Shown here: in pieces, positions 52,519 through 63,600 of the stretch
Numbering within the stretch: the stretch's first letter is position 1
How the letters are laid out: each line of letters starts with the position of its first letter
DNA from: an uncultured Flavobacteriales bacterium
GTDB taxonomy: Bacteria > Bacteroidota > Bacteroidia > Flavobacteriales_D > Crocinitomicaceae
Reading direction: 5' to 3'
NCBI GenBank assembly: GCA_937876195.1
Contig: CALEIK010000034.1
Coordinates: 1 to 64,000, forward strand
Length of the DNA stretch: 64,000 nucleotides
Notes under the pieces: generated by a model
Database searches by the model: none
Seen by the model: only the letters and a program-made list of their open reading frames with translations
What the model was told of the DNA's origin: nothing
Program-made: the position numbers and the translations under genes

Positions 52519-54681
52519 ATGTTAAAACTCCTTACATCACTTGCTTTCATAACGCTGTTTACTCTTAGCTTTTCACAAGAATTATCTGTTGCCAAAATTT
52601 GGAAAGAATATGCATTTTTCGGTAAATCCGTAGATGGTTTCCGTTCCATGAACGATGGAAATTATTTTTCAAAAATCACTGGAAACTCTATTACAAAGCA
52701 TAAGTTTTCGGATTACAAAGGTGAAGGTGAATTGTTAATTACTGAAAGTGATTTGACCTATAAGGGGAAAAAAATCAATTTTGATGATTACTATTTTAAC
52801 AGCGATGAAACAAAAGTGCTTTTTACGACTGAAACGCAAAGCATCTATCGCCACAGCTATTCTGCAGTGTATTACCTCTACGACCTAAATACAAAAAAAA
52901 CAGAACCTCTCGATGAGGAACGTCAGCCGCAAACCCTTGCTGAATATTCTCCAGACGGAAAAAAAGTTGGTTATATCTTTGAAAACAATTTGTACATCAA
53001 AGACCTCGCTAGCGGGAAAGTCGTAGCGGTTACCACCGACGGTGAACGCAACAAAATTATCAATGGAACAACGGATTGGGTATACGAGGAGGAATTTGCA
53101 ATTATAAAAGGTTATGAATGGTCGCCTGACAGTAAATACATTGGTTTCTTGCGCTTTGATGAAAGCGCTGTGAAAGAGTTCAACATGACTTACTATGAAG
53201 ATCTATATCCCGACTTGTACACATTCAAATATCCAAAAGCAGGAGAAGACAACTCTAAAGTGACCTTGCACATGTATAGCCTGGATGGAAATAAACTTCT
53301 GAATTCTGTCGATTTAGGAGCTTATGAATACATCCCACGCATGAAATGGTCAGGCGTTGAAAACAAATTGATTGTACAAACATTAAACAGGCATCAAAAC
53401 CACCTTAAATACCATGCAGTGGGAATTGAGAAGGAAGTGGTAAACACAACTGTGTTTTACGAGGAGAAATCAGATACATACATTGATATCGATGATAACT
53501 TGCTAATTTTAAATGATGGTAAAACGATTTTGCGTACAAGTGAAAAAGACGGGTACAATCATATTTACAAATTGTGTTTTGACGGAGATTTAAAACAAGT
53601 CACTTCTGGAAGTTGGGATGTAATTGAATTCTTGGGCGTTGATGATAAGAATACAACAATCTACTACACTTCGGCTGAAAACGGTGCCATTCACGAATCG
53701 ATTTATAAAATCGGACTGGATGGAAAAAAGAAAAAACTGATTAGCAGTGCAACAGGATCTTCGTCTGCAGAGTTCTCGAACGGCATGAAGTATTTCATTA
53801 AAACCTATTCCAATGCCAATACTCCACCCATTTATTCCTTGTGTGACAATACAGGAAAAGAACTTACTGTTCTTGAAAACAATGCGGGATTAAAAGCACG
53901 TGCGGAGCAATTCAAATTTTCACCCAAAGAATTTGTTACGTTTAAAGGAACCACTGAAGAATTAAACGGTTGGATGATAAAACCTGCCAATTTTGATCCT
54001 CAAAAAAAATACCCAGTATTCATTAATATCTATGGCGGACCTGGTTCCAATATGGTTTCTGATTCTTGGGGAGGTGTAAATTTAGCCTACCATCAACTAC
54101 TTGCTCAAAATGGATACATCGTTGTTTCTGTGGATCCTAGAGGAACAATGTACAGAGGGGCGAAATTCAAGAAATCGACGTACCTGGAATTGGGAAAACT
54201 AGAAACCGAAGATTTTATTAACGTTGCGAAAGAATTACAGGGTTATGAGTTTGTCGATCCATCAAGAATTGGAATCATGGGCTGGAGCTACGGAGGGTTT
54301 ATGACATCGCTTGCAATGACGAAGGGTGCTGACGTATTTAAAATGGGAATTGCTGTCGCGCCTGTGACGAATTGGAGGTATTATGACAACATTTATACCG
54401 AACGGTTTATGCGCACACCGCAAGAAAACGAAAGTGGGTATGACGACAATTCACCTATCAATCATGTCGATAAGTTAAAAGGCAAATACTTGCTGATTCA
54501 TGGTTCTGGTGACGACAATGTTCATTATCAAAATACAATGGAAATGATCAACGTATTGGTCGCAGCGGATAAACAATTTGACCTGTTTATCTACCCAAAT
54601 AAGAACCATGGCATCTATGGTGGAAACACTCGGAATCACTTGTTTAACCTGATGTTTGAATATACTTTGAAAAATTTATAA
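52519..54681 (+). CDS. S9 family dipeptidyl-peptidase IV
   Basis: This exported 720-residue serine peptidase removes X-Pro or X-Ala dipeptides from peptide N-termini. It has a signal peptide (…LSFSQ), a beta-propeller (about 40-480, with YEEEFAIIKGYEWSPDSKYIGFLRFDE carrying the DPP-IV Glu pair) and a C-terminal alpha/beta-hydrolase. The triad is Ser590 in GWSYGG, Asp665 in GSGDDNVHYQNT and His697 in NKNHGIYGG. All family-specific residues are present. It lacks a T9SS tail, so it is likely periplasmic. It appears monocistronic; citrate synthase follows 102 bp later. Confidence 0.95.
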   Translation: MLKLLTSLAFITLFTLSFSQELSVAKIWKEYAFFGKSVDGFRSMNDGNYFSKITGNSITKHKFSDYKGEGELLITESDLTYKGKKINFDDYYFNSDETKVLFTTETQSIYRHSYSAVYYLYDLNTKKTEPLDEERQPQTLAEYSPDGKKVGYIFENNLYIKDLASGKVVAVTTDGERNKIINGTTDWVYEEEFAIIKGYEWSPDSKYIGFLRFDESAVKEFNMTYYEDLYPDLYTFKYPKAGEDNSKVTLHMYSLDGNKLLNSVDLGAYEYIPRMKWSGVENKLIVQTLNRHQNHLKYHAVGIEKEVVNTTVFYEEKSDTYIDIDDNLLILNDGKTILRTSEKDGYNHIYKLCFDGDLKQVTSGSWDVIEFLGVDDKNTTIYYTSAENGAIHESIYKIGLDGKKKKLISSATGSSSAEFSNGMKYFIKTYSNANTPPIYSLCDNTGKELTVLENNAGLKARAEQFKFSPKEFVTFKGTTEELNGWMIKPANFDPQKKYPVFINIYGGPGSNMVSDSWGGVNLAYHQLLAQNGYIVVSVDPRGTMYRGAKFKKSTYLELGKLETEDFINVAKELQGYEFVDPSRIGIMGWSYGGFMTSLAMTKGADVFKMGIAVAPVTNWRYYDNIYTERFMRTPQENESGYDDNSPINHVDKLKGKYLLIHGSGDDNVHYQNTMEMINVLVAADKQFDLFIYPNKNHGIYGGNTRNHLFNLMFEYTLKNL

Positions 54682-54702
54682 AAAAAATAGTTGTCAACTC
54701 GC

Positions 54703-54733
54703 TTGATAGAAACGTTTTGAAGTATTAATTTAG
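54703..54733 (+). promoter_or_regulatory. Putative gltA promoter
   Basis: TTG (54703-54705), a 20-bp spacer and TAATTTAG (54726-54733) approximate the Bacteroidota promoter, about 50 bp before the ATG at 54784. The last box deviates at position 7. Confidence 0.35.
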
Positions 54734-54783
54734 GCGACCGAATGGTTAGACATTCACTTACACAAAATATTTTAGGGAATAAC

Positions 54784-56073
54784 ATGGGCGAAATTGCAAA
54801 AATTGAATTAGGTGGGAAGACGTACGAGCTACCTGTAGTTGAAGGAACTGAGAATGAAAAGGGAATTGACATTAGTGCACTCCGTGGGGTCACTGATGGA
54901 TACATTACTTTGGATCCAGGTTTTAAAAACACAGGAAGTACACAAAGTGCTATCACCTATTTGGATGGGGAGAATGGTATTTTAAGTTACCGTGGCTACC
55001 CTATTGAGCAATTAGCAGAAAAAGCAAGCTTTTTAGAAGTTGCCTATTTGTTAATCTATGGACATCTTCCTACTCAAGCTGAGTTTGATAAATTTCAATC
55101 AAGCATTACCAATCATACATTGGTGCATGAGGACATGAAGCAATTCTTTGAAGCATATCCTGCAAAGGCGCATCCAATGGGTGTATTGGCTTCCATGGTA
55201 TGTTCGTTGTCCACTTTTTATCCAGAATCATTAAATCCTAACAGAGGTAATGATGCAATGGATTTAACCATTCAACGTTTGCTTGCAAAGCTTCCTACCC
55301 TTGCAGCATGGTCGTACAAAAACGCAATGCGTCACCCGTTTATGTATCCAAAAAACGATTTGGACTACTGCGAGAACTTTTTGCACATGATGTTCGCTAT
55401 GCCGACTTCAGATTATACAATTGATCCTGTAATTGCAGCGGCATTAAATAAACTATTAATTCTTCATGCCGACCACGAGCAAAACTGTTCCACGTCAACT
55501 GTTAGAATTGTAGGTTCATCTCATTCAAATTTATACGCTTCTATTTCCGCTGGTATTTGTGCGCTATGGGGACCTCTTCATGGTGGAGCGAATCAAGCTG
55601 TTATAGAAATGTTGGAACAAATCCACAACGATGGTGGTGATGTTGACAAATGGGTAGCGAAAGCAAAAGACAAAGACGACTCATTCCGATTGATGGGATT
55701 TGGTCACAGAGTATATAAGAACTTCGATCCACGTGCAACGATTATTAAAAAAGCATGTGACGACGTATTAGAGAAATTGGGCGTTGATGATCCATTGTTA
55801 GCAATTGCTAAGAAATTAGAGAAAGTAGCATTGGAGGATGAATACTTCAAAGCAAGAAACTTGTATCCAAATGTTGATTTCTACTCTGGAATTATCTACA
55901 AAGCAATTAACATTCCAACTGAAATGTTTACGGTAATGTTCGCAATTGGTCGTTTACCAGGTTGGATTGCACAGTGGAAAGAAATGCTTGAAAATGGTGA
56001 GCCAATTGGTCGACCACGTCAGATATACACAGGCGCCACGAAGCGCGACTACGTCGATATCTCAAAAAGATAG
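54784..56073 (+). CDS. gltA: Citrate synthase
   Basis: Citrate synthase condenses oxaloacetate and acetyl-CoA at the entry of the TCA cycle. From the ATG at 54784 the protein is 429 residues, the usual length for type II citrate synthases. The upstream 14-codon extension overlaps the likely transcript start. The signature HADHEQNCSTSTVRIVGSS and the active-site GPLHGGANQAVIEML and GFGHRVYKNFDPRA motifs are intact, as is the N-terminal beta domain (KIELGGKTYELPVVEGTENEKGIDI). A perfect terminator follows at 56094. Confidence 0.96.
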   Translation: MGEIAKIELGGKTYELPVVEGTENEKGIDISALRGVTDGYITLDPGFKNTGSTQSAITYLDGENGILSYRGYPIEQLAEKASFLEVAYLLIYGHLPTQAEFDKFQSSITNHTLVHEDMKQFFEAYPAKAHPMGVLASMVCSLSTFYPESLNPNRGNDAMDLTIQRLLAKLPTLAAWSYKNAMRHPFMYPKNDLDYCENFLHMMFAMPTSDYTIDPVIAAALNKLLILHADHEQNCSTSTVRIVGSSHSNLYASISAGICALWGPLHGGANQAVIEMLEQIHNDGGDVDKWVAKAKDKDDSFRLMGFGHRVYKNFDPRATIIKKACDDVLEKLGVDDPLLAIAKKLEKVALEDEYFKARNLYPNVDFYSGIIYKAINIPTEMFTVMFAIGRLPGWIAQWKEMLENGEPIGRPRQIYTGATKRDYVDISKR

Positions 56074-56093
56074 GATTTCAACATAAAAGTTTT

Positions 56094-56125
56094 AAAATTC
56101 CACTAATCCCTTAGTGGAATTTTTT
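56094..56125 (+). terminator. Intrinsic terminator after gltA
   Basis: AAAATTCCACTAA (56094-56106) and TTAGTGGAATTTT (56111-56123) form a perfect 13-bp stem with a 4-nt loop and a T run to 56125. It is 20 bp after the gltA stop. Confidence 0.9.
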
Positions 56126-56208
56126 GTTTTATTAAAATGGTGTATATTCGCATCGTAATTTTGAGGTAAACTCAAAACTAAATTTATCAACCATAATCGC
56201 TATAACTT

Positions 56209-59200
56209 ATGATTTCGATCTGGAAGTGCCTATTGCTAACCCTCGTCCTTCTTTGTAACAGGTCAGTTAATGCACAAATGGACACCATCTTTTGGTTCGC
56301 CGCGCCTGAGGTCTCGGCTTCAGTTGGAGACAATCCTATTTATTTGCGGTTTATGACGTATGACGACGCGTCAGATGTTACCGTATCTTTGCCTGCAAAT
56401 GGTGCATTTCTACCGATTAACCTTTCCATTCCAGCAAATACTGTCGACAGTATTAATTTAACTCCCTTCCTAGCAAGTATTGAAAGTCCTGCTGCGGATG
56501 TTATCTCAAACAACGGAATTAAAGTTGTCGCTACCGAAAAAATTAGTGCGTTTTATGAACTAAAAGCACCATCAAACAAAGAAATTTTCTCACTAAAAGG
56601 AAATAAGGGACTTGGTACCAATTATTACACCCCATTTCAAAAGTTTTGGGACAATGCTGTCACTGCACCAGCTTCCTTTTCGTCCATCGATATTGTCGCT
56701 ACAGAAAATGCAACAACTGTGTTAATTACACCAAGAACTGCCATTGTAGGTCACGCCCAAGACGCTACCTTCTCCATTACATTGAACGAGGGAGAAACGT
56801 ACAGTGCGCGAGATATGAACGTATCTGGCACATCTACATTGACTGGTTCGATTATATCATCAGACAAACCGATAGCTGTCACCGTGTTTAGCGGTGCTTT
56901 GAGTAACTCAACGTGTGTAAGCTCTGTTGGAGACCAAATTACTCCGGAAGATTATACGGGCAGAGATTATATTCTTCACGGAGGAACATCATCTGATGAT
57001 AGAGTGTACATTCTTGCGACACAGAACGGAACTTCAATCACCGTAACAAATAGCGGAACTACCACGACCCTAATCAACTGGGGCGAAACGTATGAATTAG
57101 CTTTATCAGACGCGCTCAACTATATTTCATCTTCAAAACCCATCTATGTTTGGCACACTGCTGGATATGGTTGTGAGTTAAGTGGTGCACAGGTGCCTCC
57201 TATGGTTTGCGCTGGAACCTATTCGACAGCATTTACAAGAACATCCAGCGACTCTTTAGGGTTGCTATTGTATACTAGAACAGGATTCGAAAATCAATTT
57301 GCCATCAATGGGAATGCAGCTTTAGTTCCTCCAGCGGCATTTACACCTGTTCCAGGAACATCTGGGGAGTATCAAATGGCGCTCATTCACTTCTCAACGG
57401 CCGATGTGCCAATTAATTCATACAATGAAGTAACCAACACGGGTGATATTTTTGGTTTAGGCGTACTGAGCGGCAATGATGGAAACGGAAGTGGTTATGC
57501 CTATCTTTCAGAGTTCAACTCTTATCCGTTTATCGATGCAGGACTTGATGATACCATCTGTGCAAATACCTCAGTTAATCTGAATGGTCTAGTCGGTGGT
57601 GGTTCAGTGACAGGGAACTGGAGCGGAACAGGGTTTGGAAGTTTTGCAAATCCAACAAGTGATCTTTCTAACGTTTACATGCCAAGTGCACTTGATACTA
57701 TTATTTCTCCTATTCAACTTATCTTAACCTCTACAGGACCATGTCCTGTAATTCGTGATACAATGACACTTATCGTGGAACCTGCACCAATTGTAAATGC
57801 TTCTGCCGATCAATCCGTTTGTGAAAATAATGCTGTGGTTCAATTGAACGGAACAGTGGGTGGTGGTGCCACAACAGGAGTTTGGAGCACACTAGGAACC
57901 GGTGCGTTTAGTCCTGATAGCGTTACATTAAACGCATCATACATACCAACTCCTGCAGATATCGCACTAGGGAGCGTTCAACTCGTACTGACATCCACGA
58001 ATTTCGGTTCGTGCGTTGTTGAATCGGATACCATGATGATTACATTTACAGTCTCACCAACGGTCGATGCTGGAGCGGATACAATCACCGTTTGTAAAAA
58101 CAACCCACAGGTAACATTGTCTGGAAGCGTTTCAGGAGGTTCAACAACTGGAAAGTGGACAACTGATGGCACAGGTGTTTTTTCTCCTGACAACCTGACG
58201 TTAAACGCGAGTTATAACCCAAGTCCAACAGATCTATTCAACGGAAGTGTATGGATTAAACTCCAATCGACTTCAAATGGTAACTGTACTACAGTTTATG
58301 ATAGTTTGATTGTGATTTTCACAGAATCACCGACTGTAAATGCTGGTCCAAATGTTCTAGCTTGTACCAATGACGCTACGGTCGATTTAAACGGAATTAT
58401 AAGTGGAGCAACCACTACAGGTGTATGGAGCGGAGGAGCTGGCTCCTACTCTACTGACAATACTGATTTAAACGCTGCCTATACACCAACCGCTGGAGAA
58501 GTATCTAGTGGTACATTGTTTTTAACACTGACTTCGACGAACAATGGTGGATGTCTCGCTGTCAATGACAATTTTCAAATTAATTTCATAGCACCTCCTT
58601 TGGCAAACTTCAATTATACAGAAGAATGCCTCTACGATGCCACTGAATTTTCAGACTTCTCGTTGCCTGGCTACGGAAATGTCGACGGATGGTCATGGGA
58701 CTTTGGAGACGGAGGTGTTTCTACCAACCAAAATGACACGCATAATTATGCAGCTGCTGGAACCTATGACGTAGAGTTAATCGTCACTTCCGATGCTGGA
58801 TGTAGCGACACGATTATGCAACAGGTAGAAGCATTTGAAGTTCCAGTTGCTGATTTTAGTTACTCGTCGGACTGCCCAAACAATCAAATTATAGTAGATT
58901 TCACAGATGAATCTACCACTGTTAGTGATCCTATTAATTATTGGTTTTATGATTTTGGAGGACAAGGAAATGCTGCGGTTGAGAATCCAACTCAGTTGTT
59001 TACCTCCAATGGTGATTATACAATCGTGCATATTGTTCGAACCACGAATGGTTGTTATGATACCACTACCCAAATATTAAATGTCCCTGCGTTGCCGAAT
59101 GCAGGATTCTCCTATAATACAAACAACGGTTTGAATATTGGGGCAGTATTTAACTTTATCAGCACTGCAACAAACACTTCGGGCTATTATTGGGAGTTTG

Positions 59201-59640
59201 GAAACTCAGAGACTTCTACGGATCAAGATCCAAGCAGTACCTATTTTTCAAATGGGACATATACCATAACGCAATATGCTTACGGTTCGCTAGGATGTGT
59301 AGATAGCACGTCACAGACAATTATCATCAATACTGTAACAACGGAAATCAATGCACTTATACCCAACGCAATTTCTCCCAACGGAGATAATAAGAACGAT
59401 GTTTGGAAACTTGAATTCATTCAATTGCTATATCCGAATGCCAGTGTAAATGTATTCAATCAATGGGGGCAACTAATTTTCGAATCGGAAGGATATGATA
59501 TTCCTTGGGATGGATCTTACCAAAACAATGGTGAATTGGTACCAGATGGCACTTATTACTACGTCATCAATCTCAACGCGGCTGAAGATGAAACAGATAT
59601 TTATAAAGGAACCATCCTTGTACTCAAAAGCAAAAACTAA
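56209..59640 (+). CDS. IgGFc-binding-domain/PKD surface protein, T9SS type B cargo
   Basis: The 1143-residue protein has a signal peptide (…NRSVNAQ). An IgGFc-binding N-terminal type domain covers about 25-430 (FWFAAPEVSASVGDNPIYLRF, FSLKGNKGLGTNYYTPFQKFWDN, YILATQNGTSITV). Several repeats of about 85 residues follow (VNASADQSVCENNAVVQLNGTVGGGATTGVWS). Then come PKD domains (about 800-1030, WSWDFGDGGVSTNQNDTHNYAAAGTYDVEL). A CHU_C type B tail covers about 1050-1143 (ALIPNAISPNGDNKNDVWKL … DGTYYYVINLN). It is exported by the T9SS and held at the surface. It overlaps the PorP/SprF start by 1 nt, so the cargo-transporter pair is coupled. Confidence 0.9.
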   Translation: MISIWKCLLLTLVLLCNRSVNAQMDTIFWFAAPEVSASVGDNPIYLRFMTYDDASDVTVSLPANGAFLPINLSIPANTVDSINLTPFLASIESPAADVISNNGIKVVATEKISAFYELKAPSNKEIFSLKGNKGLGTNYYTPFQKFWDNAVTAPASFSSIDIVATENATTVLITPRTAIVGHAQDATFSITLNEGETYSARDMNVSGTSTLTGSIISSDKPIAVTVFSGALSNSTCVSSVGDQITPEDYTGRDYILHGGTSSDDRVYILATQNGTSITVTNSGTTTTLINWGETYELALSDALNYISSSKPIYVWHTAGYGCELSGAQVPPMVCAGTYSTAFTRTSSDSLGLLLYTRTGFENQFAINGNAALVPPAAFTPVPGTSGEYQMALIHFSTADVPINSYNEVTNTGDIFGLGVLSGNDGNGSGYAYLSEFNSYPFIDAGLDDTICANTSVNLNGLVGGGSVTGNWSGTGFGSFANPTSDLSNVYMPSALDTIISPIQLILTSTGPCPVIRDTMTLIVEPAPIVNASADQSVCENNAVVQLNGTVGGGATTGVWSTLGTGAFSPDSVTLNASYIPTPADIALGSVQLVLTSTNFGSCVVESDTMMITFTVSPTVDAGADTITVCKNNPQVTLSGSVSGGSTTGKWTTDGTGVFSPDNLTLNASYNPSPTDLFNGSVWIKLQSTSNGNCTTVYDSLIVIFTESPTVNAGPNVLACTNDATVDLNGIISGATTTGVWSGGAGSYSTDNTDLNAAYTPTAGEVSSGTLFLTLTSTNNGGCLAVNDNFQINFIAPPLANFNYTEECLYDATEFSDFSLPGYGNVDGWSWDFGDGGVSTNQNDTHNYAAAGTYDVELIVTSDAGCSDTIMQQVEAFEVPVADFSYSSDCPNNQIIVDFTDESTTVSDPINYWFYDFGGQGNAAVENPTQLFTSNGDYTIVHIVRTTNGCYDTTTQILNVPALPNAGFSYNTNNGLNIGAVFNFISTATNTSGYYWEFGNSETSTDQDPSSTYFSNGTYTITQYAYGSLGCVDSTSQTIIINTVTTEINALIPNAISPNGDNKNDVWKLEFIQLLYPNASVNVFNQWGQLIFESEGYDIPWDGSYQNNGELVPDGTYYYVINLNAAEDETDIYKGTILVLKSKN

Positions 59641-60614
59641 TGATGAGAATTTTTCTACTGATTATAGGACTTACATTTGCTGGTAACTCAATGGCCCAGC
59701 AGCAAGGGGTATATTCGAATTTCCTAATGAACGACATTTATTACAATCCTGCGATTGTGGGAAGTAAAAAAGTGCATATTGCCAACATGAGCTACCGAAA
59801 ACAATGGGTAGGTTTTGCTGGGGCACCAACACTTATGACTGGGAACTTCTACGGTTCATTAAGAAATCAAGGAAAGATAGGTTATGGTGTTTCATTGACA
59901 TCGGAAAATACAGGTATTACACAAAACACTACGATTTATCTCAATTATGCGCACCATTTCAAATTAACGGAAACGCTGAAGCTAGGGCTTGGAGTTAAAC
60001 CAGGACTCATGCAATACCGCGTAAAGTTGTACGATGCACAATTGGCTGACGAAGGTGATGAAGTATTGACAGGAAACGTATATTCCGCAAGTGCTTTGGA
60101 TATGAGCGCTGGATTCAATTTGTATTCGGAAAAATTCTTTGTGATGGCGTCAGCAAGTCACATGCTTGGGAATTCTATCAAATTTACCGCGTATAATTCA
60201 AATCTTGCATTTCACTTTAACGGAATTGCTGGTTATAATTTCAGGTTTAAGAAAAAGAAATTTGAATTGCAGCCAAGCGTCATGGTGAAATATGTCAACC
60301 CTATCCCTGTCCAAGTAACAGGAATGTTGAAAGGAACATTTTCTAATAAATTTTGGGTTGGACTTATATACAGATCCAATGATGCAGTGGGACTTTCTGC
60401 TGGACTGAATATCAAAGAGCGATTTACTGTCGCATATGGATATGATTACACATTGTCAAGGTTGAGTAATTTTCAATCAGGATCACATGAGGTGATGCTT
60501 TCTTTCATTATCACGAAGAAAAAGCCAACCCTCGAGGAAGAAGATGACAAACTGAACAACAGTATCATGGAAGAGATGAAACTGAAAATGGAAGAAAAAG
60601 AAAAGAACAAATAA
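59640..60614 (+). CDS. PorP/SprF family type IX secretion membrane protein
   Basis: The 324-residue outer-membrane barrel has a signal peptide (…GNSMAQ) and the family start QQGVYSNFLMNDIYYNPAIVGSKK. SYRKQWVGFAGAPTLM follows, then a typical end AYGYDYTLSRLSNFQSGSHEVMLSF. A charged, Glu/Lys-rich extension of about 35 residues (EEEDDKLNNSIMEEMKLKMEEKEK) follows and is unlike the other copies here. The gene lies between two giant IgGFc/PKD cargo genes (1-nt overlap upstream, 9-bp gap downstream), implying that it serves them. An ATG at 59643 is an alternative start. Confidence 0.92.
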   Translation: MMRIFLLIIGLTFAGNSMAQQQGVYSNFLMNDIYYNPAIVGSKKVHIANMSYRKQWVGFAGAPTLMTGNFYGSLRNQGKIGYGVSLTSENTGITQNTTIYLNYAHHFKLTETLKLGLGVKPGLMQYRVKLYDAQLADEGDEVLTGNVYSASALDMSAGFNLYSEKFFVMASASHMLGNSIKFTAYNSNLAFHFNGIAGYNFRFKKKKFELQPSVMVKYVNPIPVQVTGMLKGTFSNKFWVGLIYRSNDAVGLSAGLNIKERFTVAYGYDYTLSRLSNFQSGSHEVMLSFIITKKKPTLEEEDDKLNNSIMEEMKLKMEEKEKNK

Positions 60615-60623
60615 TTCTGAATT

Positions 60624-63600
60624 ATGAAGTTATTGAGATATTTAATTTTAGTGCTGATCCTCTTTAAAATGAGTTTCAACACAGTACAAGCACAAATCGA
60701 CACCGTTTTTTGGTTTGCAGCACCATGGGTTACTCCAGATCACGATGGAAATACACAAATGGCATTCCGAATTTCTACCTTTAATGACGCAACGAATGTG
60801 CGCATCCAAATGCCCGCATTGACCTACGACACTACCTTTTTCGTACCTGCCAACTCGCTGGCAGATGTACCTGTTAGTCACTTGGTGAATGATATTGAAA
60901 GTGCACCCGCAGATGCCATTCTTACAAGTGGCATTAAAATCACATCAGACGAATTGATTACTGTGGTGTATGATTTCATCTCGGATTTGATAACTATCAC
61001 CCCTGGTACTCCAAATAATCCTGAAACGTATTCATTGAAAGGACAAAATGGAATGGGAACCGAATTTGTGACGCCTTTCCAAACACTGTGGGACAATCGC
61101 GTATTAACGAATGATAGAAATGGTGATGGTTCTATTACTCAACCAAAACAATTCTTTTCAGTAATAGCCACTGAAGACAATACAACAGTGTACATCAAAC
61201 CAAATTGCGATGTTGTAGGTCACCCAGCTGACGTTACCTACTCAGTGGTTTTGCCACTTGCAGGAAATGTTTACACCTGTGAAAATGACGTAATGACGAC
61301 AAGTAATCCTGGATCGAGTTTAAGTGGATCGATCGTATTTTCAGATAAACCTGTCTCAGTTACCATCAATGATGATTCTGTGAATCCATCTGGCGGTGGT
61401 GGTTGTTTTGACTTGATGGGTGATCAAATTGTACCTACCGATGTGATTGGAACCGATTATATTGTGAACATCGGCTTCCTAAATCCAGGCTCAGACGAAT
61501 CTATTTTTATTATCCCTGCTGAAAACTTTACGACCGTCGTCGTAGATGATGGAGCGGCAACTACGCAATTGATGAATCAAGGTGAAACTTGGCAATACTC
61601 AATTACGCAGCTATTGACTTCGGTGCGTGCAGATAAGCCAGTATATGTAGTGCACATGTCAGGATACGGTTGTGAGTTGGGACTTGCAATTTTACCTCCT
61701 TTGAATTGTGCAGGATCTGATGAAGTTTCCCTGTCCCGAAATAATGCGCAGCAATTTTTACTCAATATCCTTTGTGAGGCAGGGGATGAAGGATCATTCA
61801 ATATTAATCCCGGACCAGGAACCATTCCGCCGGGTGCATTTAACCCTGTACCAGGATTACCAGGCTGGGTTGGAACACAAATCGATTATCCTGTTGGTGA
61901 TATTGCCCCTGGAAATCAATATACCATTACTAATTCGGCTGGATTCTTTTCACTTGGTGTAATTAACGGTGGACCTACAACTGGATGTCTCTATCATTAC
62001 CTATCTTCCTTTAACCGTAAGGTGTATACAGATGCTGGAAATGATACTACGATTTGTAGTGGTGAACCACTCGTTGATTTGATCGGAAGTATACAAGGTG
62101 GAGCAACGACAGGCTATTGGACAGTGGAAGACGGAACTGGTACATTGGGTAATCCATCTAGTTTAATTACTGACTACTCACCAAGTACGAGTGATTACAA
62201 TCAAGGCTATGTGACGTTTGTCTTAGCATCTGCAGGAAATTGTGAACCAGTGCGAGATACCGTGAGGGTGAACTTCATTCAATCACCGATTGTTGATGCA
62301 GGACTTGATGACTCTTATTGTAAAAACAATATCCCTGCTATTCCAATCAATGGAAGTGTATTTTTTGCTGCTGGCGCAAGTTGGTCTGGCGGAAATGGTG
62401 GAGCTATTGGAAATCCTGGAAGTCTTTCTACAGACTACACCCCATCCCCTGCTGATATTTCTGCGGATAGCGTGGTTCTTTACTTAACTTCCGCTGGAAG
62501 TTTATTTGCGTGTCAGGATGATCAAGATACAATAGTCATCCACTTTACACCCGCACCAAACGTGGTGGCAGGTCCAGATTTGGTATTATGTTCCAATGAA
62601 ACTACAATCAACTTAAACGGAAGTGTTTCTGGAGGAGCAACATCAGGAGATTGGTCGACAACGGGAACCGGTGCTTTTGATCCAACCAATACGAACCCTG
62701 TGACTGATTACTTGATCAGTTCTGGAGATACAATGGTAGGAACGATTATGCTCTATTTGGAATCGACAAATAATGGTAATTGCCTTATGGAGATAGACAG
62801 CATCGAAGTTTCCTTTTTAGATGATCCCGTTGTAGAAATCACCTCATCGGATAGTATTTGTTCCAACCTTAGCGTTATTGACCTTGATGGAATAATTTCC
62901 TTTGGTTATACTCCTACTTGGACAACGACAGGTTTTGGATCGATCGTTTCTCCTGGATCAATAAATACGCAATACAATATCTCCGCGGTAGATACGACTG
63001 CTGGGTATGTTGATATCTATTTGGAATCCAACGCTGGAATTTGTCCAACGGTTCAGGATTCCATTCGAATTTATTTCATTGACCCACCATCGGTAGATGC
63101 TGGTCTAGATCAGGACTTTTGTGAAAATCAGGTCATTCAACTCAATGGTGCCGTAACGGGGACAAGTAATGCTGGTACATGGTCGACATTTGGAACCGGA
63201 ACATTTGATCCTAGCCCGAATATTCCTGTCACCAACTATGTTCCTTCTGCAATTGACATCGGAAATGGTTCAGTAAACCTAATGCTAACCACGGGCAGTG
63301 TATTTGGCTGCGCACCGGAAAGCGATATGGTCACCATTACATTTTTGGTCCCTCCTACCGCCAATTTCTCATCAAACGTTGCTTGTGAAGGAGAAAACAC
63401 GTCGTTTACCGATTTATCATCTACAACATCAGGCACAGTGACAAACTGGGATTGGGAATTCGGGGATGCTGGAACCTCTATCGTAGAGAATCCTCTGCAC
63501 ACCTATAATGGAAGTGGCGATTATTTCGCTACGCTTGTCGTAACTGCAAGCAATGGATGTACAGATACGATTGTACAAGCGGTGTCTGTCAACCCTACTC